In this document: positions 56,098 through 64,000 of the stretch, piece after piece
Position numbering within the stretch: the stretch's first letter is position 1
Layout: each line of letters opens with the position of its first letter
DNA from: Hesseltinella vesiculosa
Lineage: Eukaryota; Mucoromycota; Mucoromycetes; Mucorales; Cunninghamellaceae
NCBI GenBank assembly: GCA_002104935.1
Contig: MCGT01000036.1
Coordinates: 124,001 to 188,000 of the forward strand
DNA: 64,000 nt
Direction: 5' to 3'
Notes under the pieces: generated by a model
Told to the model about the DNA's origin: nothing
The model's input: the letters and a program-made list of their open reading frames with translations, nothing else
The model's database searches: none
Made by a program: the position numbers and the translations under genes

Positions 56098-57557
56098 TCA
56101 GTCTACGTTTTTCTTTTGGAAAAAAAAGTTCATGGACCATCGATTGGATTTGGTGGGTGACAGAGGCGTAGTAGGGGTGGATGGCGAAGGTGGTATGTTG
56201 GTGGAAACCAGGGAATGAGGTGCCATGCCGACTTCTAAATCTTGCAGCGACAGCTTGGATTTAGCCAGCGACTGCAGTTTGAAGTTTGAAGGGTCATAGC
56301 CTTGTTGAGACGCCATTGTAAACCATTGCTCGGCCACCGCCACATCTTGCGGAACTCCTTCTCCGTTCAAGAACCTGCAGTAAAATAGATATCAGTGAGC
56401 CGGGTAATTTATCTTTTTTTTTTATCTGCCTACATTTCACCTAGGCAGTGTTGAGCATAGGGTGAAGGGTCGGCATGGGTGGCAGCCAGCTGATAGTAGT
56501 TGAAAGCCTGCTGGTAGTCGCGCACAGTGCCCCAGCCATGTCGATACATATCGGCCAGAGTCATTTGACAAAACGGTAGCGAGTACTCCAGCCCACGTTT
56601 GCAGATAGCATAGGCTTTAGCGTAGTCCTTGGCAACGTTGCCATAGCCTCGTAGGTAGACAGCAGCCAGTTCTTCAATGGCTTCAGCAAAGCCTTGGTCC
56701 GCGGAGCACTGCAGCCATTTGACAGCCTCGATGGCATTCTGACTTGTACCGCGTCCCTTGAGGTAAAGATGGCCAAGCACATACTGGCAATAGCGGTCAT
56801 TGATGTCGGCGCCTTGCTTGGCAAAGCGAAAAGCCTGGGCGTCGTTCTTCCCGTCGTGGTTGTCGCCCTCGTAATAGCCGTACGCCAGATCCACAAGCGC
56901 TCGTTGTTCACCGAGGTCCAGGGCGGTGTGGAACCATTGCAGGGCGGTTGAGCTGTCCTTGTTGTGTTCGTGCAAGTAGCGGTCGCTGTAGAGCCTGCCA
57001 AGTTCGTACGCAGCTTGCTTGTGATGACCCTGCAGAGCGGCGCGGCTGAGGACGTCAAGGCCCTGTTGGCGCTGCTGTGGTAAAGTCTCAGGGGTGGATC
57101 CATCCATGCCATGGACAAACACTAGACCAACCAGATAAAGCAGATTAGGCGAGGGCTCGGGATTCGCCTTGTCGTTTGTCAGTGGTTGAGGTGTAGCCTT
57201 GCCGTTGGTGATGCCAGCCATGAGGATCAGTTGCTGGAGACTGTCGGTTGCTTGGATTTCCTCTGAACATGCGTGAATGGCCATGGACAGCTGCTTGTCG
57301 TAGATGCTTTTTGACCAAAGGGCAGCTTCTTTGGGATCCTTGGGTAGCCATGGCGGCAGGCCGTCGGCGTAGATCAGGCTCAGTTTCATCTTGGCTTCGC
57401 GGTCATCGGCCATGCTTGCTCGTTGTCGCAAAAACTGAAGTGCCTGCCGAGTCAATGTTTCATCAGCAGCGGTGCGCACAAGATGGCTGGCCTGCCATAG
57501 CCATAACTCTTCTGGAGCGTCTTGCACAGCACCTTCAAAACGAGTCATGGTCGACAT
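56098..57557 (-). CDS. Sel1-repeat protein (Chs4/Skt5-like)
   Basis: Minus exons 56434-57557 and 56098-56374 encode 466 residues. At least six Sel1-like repeats are visible from residue ~40 to ~410, for example AKMKLSLIYADG, AAYELGRLYSD, ALVDLAYGYYEGDN, CQYVLGHLYLKGRGTSQNAI, AIEELAAVYLRGYGNVAKDY, CQMTLADMYRHGWGTVRDYQ and CLGEMFLNGEGVPQDV. The tail is Ser/Pro/Thr-rich (PSPSTPTTPLSPTKSN). Sel1 proteins act as scaffolds; fungal Chs4/Skt5 members activate chitin synthase at growth sites. That link is inferred only from repeat type. No C-terminal CAAX prenylation box is present (ends KKNVD), unlike typical Skt5. Confidence 0.85.
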
Positions 57558-57742
57558 GTCGCTTCTTTGTCAATGTATACAGTAAAAAGTTCCTGAAAAG
57601 AAAGGCAAAACTCCGTCATTTATGAGCGCTGCTTTTTCAAAGCCCAACTCTTGAAGGCAATCCACAAAAATAGCAGCTTACTTTATTTGCAGCAATTACT
57701 TTAAACATGAAAGAGCCCAGGAGGGCAAATGCGAACTGCTAT

Positions 57743-57876
57743 CTATTTAGAGAACGAAAAGGATCGTTTTCCAGGTGTTGGTGGTGGTGAAGGTTTGGTG
57801 AAGCCGAGATCATCGCATCGAAGCAAAGCCAAATTCATTCTCTGTTGATGAGGAAAAAGGTGATGAGCCACTGTCC

Positions 57877-57911
<35 letters not shown>

Positions 57912-60498
57912 ATTGTTATATCTACATACCACAGATAGTCGATGTTCAAAGTCAAATTTACCATAGTTCAAAGACATTTCCCAAAAGTCTCGACTGCGGT
58001 CACGTCGGTCTGTTTGCCAATAAGCAATGCCAGCTTCCCTGTATATCAAGGCAGGTCAGTGTGTGTGATTTTTTTTTTTTGAAAGGCGAGAACGGGTCAC
58101 TTACCAATGGGCATAGGGGACGGTCCAGCTCTCAGAGGTGATTTTGTCCTTGTGATCGACGATCCAGTTCAGATGCTCAATGTTGGAGGCATGATCACCC
58201 AGGGCGTTTTGCAGTGCCGACTGGATGAACAGCAAGGCAGCACGTTGGTCATAGTGATCTGGCAGTGGCATCTCTGGGGCAAATTCACGCAGGCGGATGC
58301 TGTATTCGTCCTTTTCACGTACCTGCAGGCGCTCCAGTGCAGTCTTGACTGAGGCCAGATAGGTCTCCAAGAGCTCATGTGTCACAAAAGGTAACAGGTT
58401 CCAGATGCACAGGAACTCCAGTGCTGGCTTGTAGAAATCGAGGTCCTGGTAGCCACTCTGCTGAAAGGCGAGGACTTTGCGCTGAGCATAGGTGTCGGTG
58501 TCGGGCATGCCACCCTGGCCGCTAGCCAACAGTTTTTTGCTCACGGGCGCCAGTAAAGATTCAACCGTGGCAAAGGCAAGGATGGCATCGGAGCGGCGGT
58601 CGAGCATTTCGTAGCAACAGCCTTGTAGGTATCGGCAAAAGGGAGGGGACCAGTAATTTTGATCACAGAGCACGTTAAATGCGTCTGCAGCTTGTTCCCA
58701 GTTTGCTGTCAGCATGTGGTTCATGGCGATTTCGTAGCGGCACGCATTCACCATCGCCACCTCTGCCCATTCGTTTTTGCTGATGTCTGCTGCATACAGG
58801 AAGGACCGCGTTGACAGGGCCAAGTCGTTGGCCAAGCGAGCCACCCGGCCGGCAAAGTAAAGATACAATGCAGAATTGGGATAGTGCTTCTGCGCTTCCA
58901 GCAACGTCTACAGCGAAAAATAAGTGAGCGTTCAACATCTTCCTTTCCTTCTTCAGTTGCCCCTACGTCCATGGCTTGTTTGATATAAACGTCTGAATAA
59001 AGGTGAGGTGCAAAGGACGTGGCAGCCGTAAAGTAAGCCAAGAGCCTGGGATAAAAAGTAATAGAGATGAGTGAGCTGTGACGTTCTCTTCTGCCCACGA
59101 AAGCACTTGCATCATGGTGGCCATGGAAGATCGTATGCGTTTGCTGCTGGAGCTTTGCTGTAAAAGCTCAAAGCCAAGCTTACGGTCGGGCTTCCAGCCA
59201 AGCACGGACATGGCCTTCAGGGCCTTCGCCGGTAGCACCGACAGCACCAAGTGCACAGACCCAATACTGGCAAAAAATAAATAAATAAAGAAATAAAGAA
59301 GAACAATGAGCCGCTCGAGATCGGAAGCTGCTTTTTTTTTCGCTTACCCAAACTGCACGCCCGAGACGGTGTGCTTGTCCATGTGTTTCTTGAATTCGCT
59401 GCCCATTTTCTTGTATTCTTGCCAGACGATATTGTAGCTGTTGTAGGCACGGCGGAGGTTGAGACCAAACTTGACATAGTTGACAATGGATTCTTGGAGC
59501 AATTGGAGAATGGCCATCTGCAGCGAACACTCGGCCTTGATGACATGAGCACGCATAATGCCGTTGGCCAGGTACTGGGATTTGCTGGAGCTGTTGGCAT
59601 GTGAGACTTCGGAGGGTCGAACCTGGTCCGTCTTGCCAAACGAGAAATAGCCCGACAGCTTGGACGGCTTCTTGGCAGCATCGACTTGTGCATTGGCAAT
59701 ATCGTATGTCGCGTTCAACGCGTCCAACGCCATCTTTTGATCCTGTTCAGCCGAGGTCTATTGACAGAAAAAAAGAAAAAAAAAGTGCATAGGTATGGTT
59801 AGCGCCAACAGGAGATGCCAGGCCATTCTCACGGATCCCGCCAACCTACCATGACAGCTAGACGATTGGAGAAAAGGTCAGGGCCTTTGGGACATCGCCA
59901 TTTTATTCTTATTTTTTTTGTCATTTACCTTTGAGAGTCGCCATGGAGCTGAGGGCCAGGGCATGCAGAGGGTCACTAGCGGGAAGAAGCAAAGTCAGTC
60001 AGTCACTTTTACCACGGCTATAGGCTCAGTTGAATACCTTTCGGCTTTTTGTTCAAAAGCAGCCTTCGCATCCATGAATCGATTGTTCAGCAAGTGTCGG
60101 ATCCCCGCCAACACGGGCTCGTCTGGAAGAAGGAGGTGAGCTGCTAATTTTCTGCGCAATCCAAGAGATTTACCTTCTTTTTCTTGCTCACGGGGTCCGA
60201 GAGTGTTGGGGCGGATTTGCTTCAAATCAAGCTTATGGACGACAATCAGATTCGCCGAGGCCATAACAGGGTCAGGGCGCAAAGGAATGTCCAAGGTTGG
60301 GGTCTTCTCTATCACCACTTTTGCTTTGTCTTCTTTGCCCAAGGATCCAGCCAAGATCATGATAGGATTGGTCTCATCATTCTTGCTGAACATGCCTTGT
60401 TCTTGCTCGGATGCATTATCATCGTCACTCGTGTCCTGCCCTGGTTCCAGTTCGGCAGGCGCTTCGGGGCTCTTTTCAGCAATTTCTTCCACAGACAT
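57743..60498 (-). CDS. Iml2/TTC39-family TPR protein
   Basis: Ten minus exons (60174-60498, 60038-60122, 59929-59975, 59850-59857, 59348-59757, 59099-59266, 58967-59045, 58105-58907, 57930-58038, 57743-57841) give 710 residues. Exon 4 is an 8-base microexon (C-T-GTC-ATG). The N-terminus is acidic. The Iml2/TTC39 fold follows: SQYLANGIMRAHVIKAECSL, ESIVNYVKFGLNLRRAYNSY, FGIGSVHLVLSVLPAKALKA, HYPNSALYLYFAGRVARLAN and the TPR helices to NLALLRCDDLGF. Yeast Iml2 is connected to lipid-droplet inclusion-body clearance; animal TTC39 proteins to lipid metabolism. The exon 6 donor is the second GT (59097-59098 on plus), because the first GT would break the frame. Confidence 0.9.
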
Positions 60499-60819
60499 AG
60501 CTTAACAACAAACAAACAAAAGTAAAGACGGAAAAGCTAGTGTGCGAGTCTACAAAAAGGAATGAAATGGGAGGAACGGTTCCAGCAGGTAAAAAAAGAA
60601 GAAACAAGGAAAAAAAAAAAGTGGAGAAACTCTAAAAAGGTTCCCGGTGACACAACCACCAAAAAATTTCACATGTCTCATTGGCTGAAGTTTCAGTAGA
60701 GAGGCATTGGCTCTTTTTTTTTTACTATTTCTTTGTTTTTGAGTGCGCTGTGCAAACGGAGGAGAGAGTGGAGGACAAGAAAAAGATGGGGATGGTGAAG
60801 GGGGATGTGAGACGGGTGA
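60499..60819. other. Intergenic between Iml2 and U1-70K genes
   Basis: Holds ATTGG at 60680-60684, ~182 bases before the Iml2 start, and the U1-70K 3' UTR. No gene. Confidence 0.5.
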
Positions 60820-61959
60820 TCAGTAGCGATCTCTGTCACGACGGCCACCGCCATAGCGATCGCGGTCCCGGTCGCCTCGGTCACCACGGTCACCACGACC
60901 GTCGCGGCTGTCTCTGCCACGGTATTTGTCTCGATAACCACGACCAGGGCTGCGACTGCGGGAACGCTTGTATCTCCTTCGATCGTCGTAATCACGGCTC
61001 TTATGACGGTCGCCATAGCGGTCGCTACCACCTCGTCGGCTGCTGCTGCTGCTGCTGTTGTTGTAGCTGGATCGTTCTTGACGGTCGGAGGAGCGTGCGC
61101 TGGTGCTGTTTGAAGCGGGCTCGGAAGACTTGACAAGATCTCGTTTGTGACCCAGTCCTCCACCGAGTCGTCTTGGTCGCCAGTTCTTCACGGTACGGCC
61201 ACGCTCTACATCCACTTCCAAGCGTCGTCCAAAGAAGCGTCGTCCATCGGCTTCCTTATATGCAGCTTGAGAGGAAAAGAAATGTCAGTCATTATTTTTT
61301 TTCCCTCCACCACTCTCCATTACCTCTCATGTCCTTTTCTCGTTCATATTCAATAAACGCATAGCCTCGAGATTTGCCACTTTCATTTCGAATCAAACGT
61401 ACCTACAAAAAAAAAAAAATAGGAGTTTGTCAGTGGATTGTGGTGGCGTAGACTACCAAGCGAACTCACGGTTTTCACCACACCGTATTCATCAAATTCG
61501 CGTTTGAGTTCTTCTTCGTCGACTTCGTAGGACAGGTTAAATACAAAGAGAGTATGGAAAGGATCGCCTGTAGCTTGCTCATTTTTGTCGGGTGCAACTA
61601 AAAAAAAGAGCGTGAGATGGAGAAGGCTTGAAAGAGTTGAAACTTACAATCCGCAATGCCCTTTTCAACTCTTTCTTTTGTGGATTGTTCTCGTTGTTGT
61701 GCCTAGAAAACAGTTGATGAATCGACGCGAAAGATGAGGGATCAGCTAGTGAATTTACCTTTTCTTTTTTCTGTTCAGCTTTTGATTTCCAAGGAATGTA
61801 ATCCGGGTCGTAATTCTGTAAGAGAGGGACAAATTGGGCGATGCCCGACACGATGGGTCCTACCCGTTTCTGGACAGGCTTGTCTAGAGGGGATGTGAAT
61901 TTGAGTGCTGGTCTCGGTACAAAGTAACGTAATAGGTGAGGGGGTAACTTGTCACTCAT
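60820..61959 (-). CDS. U1 snRNP 70 kDa protein (U1-70K/Snp1)
   Basis: Minus exons 61759-61959, 61648-61702, 61470-61597, 61324-61402 and 60820-61265 give 302 residues. An N-terminal U1-70K segment ([39 protein letters not shown]) precedes the RRM with RNP2 [10 protein letters not shown] and RNP1 [10 protein letters not shown] (about 100-180). The following [20 protein letters not shown] is the family hallmark. The tail is Arg/Ser/Asp/Gly-rich ([16 protein letters not shown]) with RD and RG repeats. The protein binds U1 snRNA stem-loop I and helps recognise 5' splice sites. The RS tail is a likely SRPK substrate. It is divergent from the poly(A) polymerase gene; CCAAT at 62044-62048. Confidence 0.97.
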
Positions 61960-62343
61960 TGAGGTCAGCAAAAATGAAGGAAAGAAAAAAAAAAAAAAAA
62001 GAATGTTTGTGACGTTCCACTCTGGCAAAATGCAACTCCGCCACCAATCATGACTTTTTACCAGTGTCGGCTACCAGTTTCACTAACAAAATAAAATCTT
62101 GTCTCCGTTGCTACAATGGACCAGCTGACTGTTGCTGTATTTTTTTGGAAGACACTCATGTTCAAGTTATTGTGAGTTTAGGAGTGTAATTGCATCTGAC
62201 TTTCTGGCTGGCTGCACTGTTTTTTATTTTTGTTTTTGCCATCATGTTCTCTTCCAATGGAAGGCGAGCGGGCTCGAAAAAAGCCCAGCCAGTTTTTTTC
62301 ACTTTTTTTTTTTTTTCTTCCAATCTTTTTCAATCATCCAATT
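61960..62343. promoter_or_regulatory. Shared divergent promoter, U1-70K and poly(A) polymerase
   Basis: A 384-bp gap between two divergent starts. CCAAT at 62044-62048 lies ~85 bases from the U1-70K ATG and ~295 from the PAP ATG. No TATA element is obvious in either direction, and long A/T tracts flank it. Shared regulation of two mRNA-processing genes is an inference. Confidence 0.45.

Positions 62344-64000
<1,657 letters not shown>

Overview
The window is nuclear DNA of a filamentous fungus, most likely a Mucorales/Mucoromycota species. Genes are closely packed on both strands and carry many short introns (about 45-120 bases). Intergenic spaces and introns are full of A/T homopolymers. The proteome is fungal: RAX2, a Tea4/Bud14-like SH3 protein, a Kre9-like wall protein and a PXB/PX (DUF3818) protein, and the transposon debris is also of mucoralean type. 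The species was not determined. All gene models come from reading-frame continuity and splice sites, without transcript data.

Layout. Bases 1-8350 are a transposon graveyard: a 959-bp foldback element with ~290-bp inverted arms, a degenerate minisatellite, a TnpB/Fanzor-like zinc-ribbon fragment, two Ty3/gypsy integrase fragments, a broken LINE-type retrotransposon, and pieces of a repeated host-like gene family that reappears at 48-49.6 kb. From 8.4 kb the window is mostly genic: ALG14, an EPHX2/ACAD10-type HAD protein, a STEEP1/CXorf56 orthologue, an SR-protein kinase, a PXB/PX protein, an HTH+SANT protein, a HAD phosphatase, serine palmitoyltransferase subunit 2, a secreted Kre9-like protein, a TPR/RS-tail protein with a probable one-base frameshift, complex I subunit B22, a Gln-rich orphan, RFC3, tRNA-Leu(AAG) and an F-box protein. 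Bases 33-47 kb hold RAX2, an SH3-WW-PH-RhoGAP protein, pantothenate kinase and the Tea4/Bud14-like protein. Bases 47-52.2 kb are again repeat-rich, with a second foldback family and decayed genes. The end carries GRASP, 5-hydroxyisourate hydrolase, mitoribosomal mS23, a Sel1-repeat protein, an Iml2/TTC39 protein, U1-70K and a poly(A) polymerase cut by the window edge.

Themes. Three cell-polarity proteins (RAX2, RhoGAP, Tea4/Bud14-like) lie within 14 kb, interrupted only by pantothenate kinase. U1-70K and poly(A) polymerase are divergently arranged around a shared 384-bp gap. CCAAT/ATTGG pentamers recur roughly 85-265 bases upstream of many start codons and often sit between divergent gene pairs. 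Gene architecture is unusual in places: two 8-nt internal microexons, a first coding exon of only two codons, and two GC-AG introns. No intact autonomous transposon, CRISPR array, or bacterial-type operon was seen.
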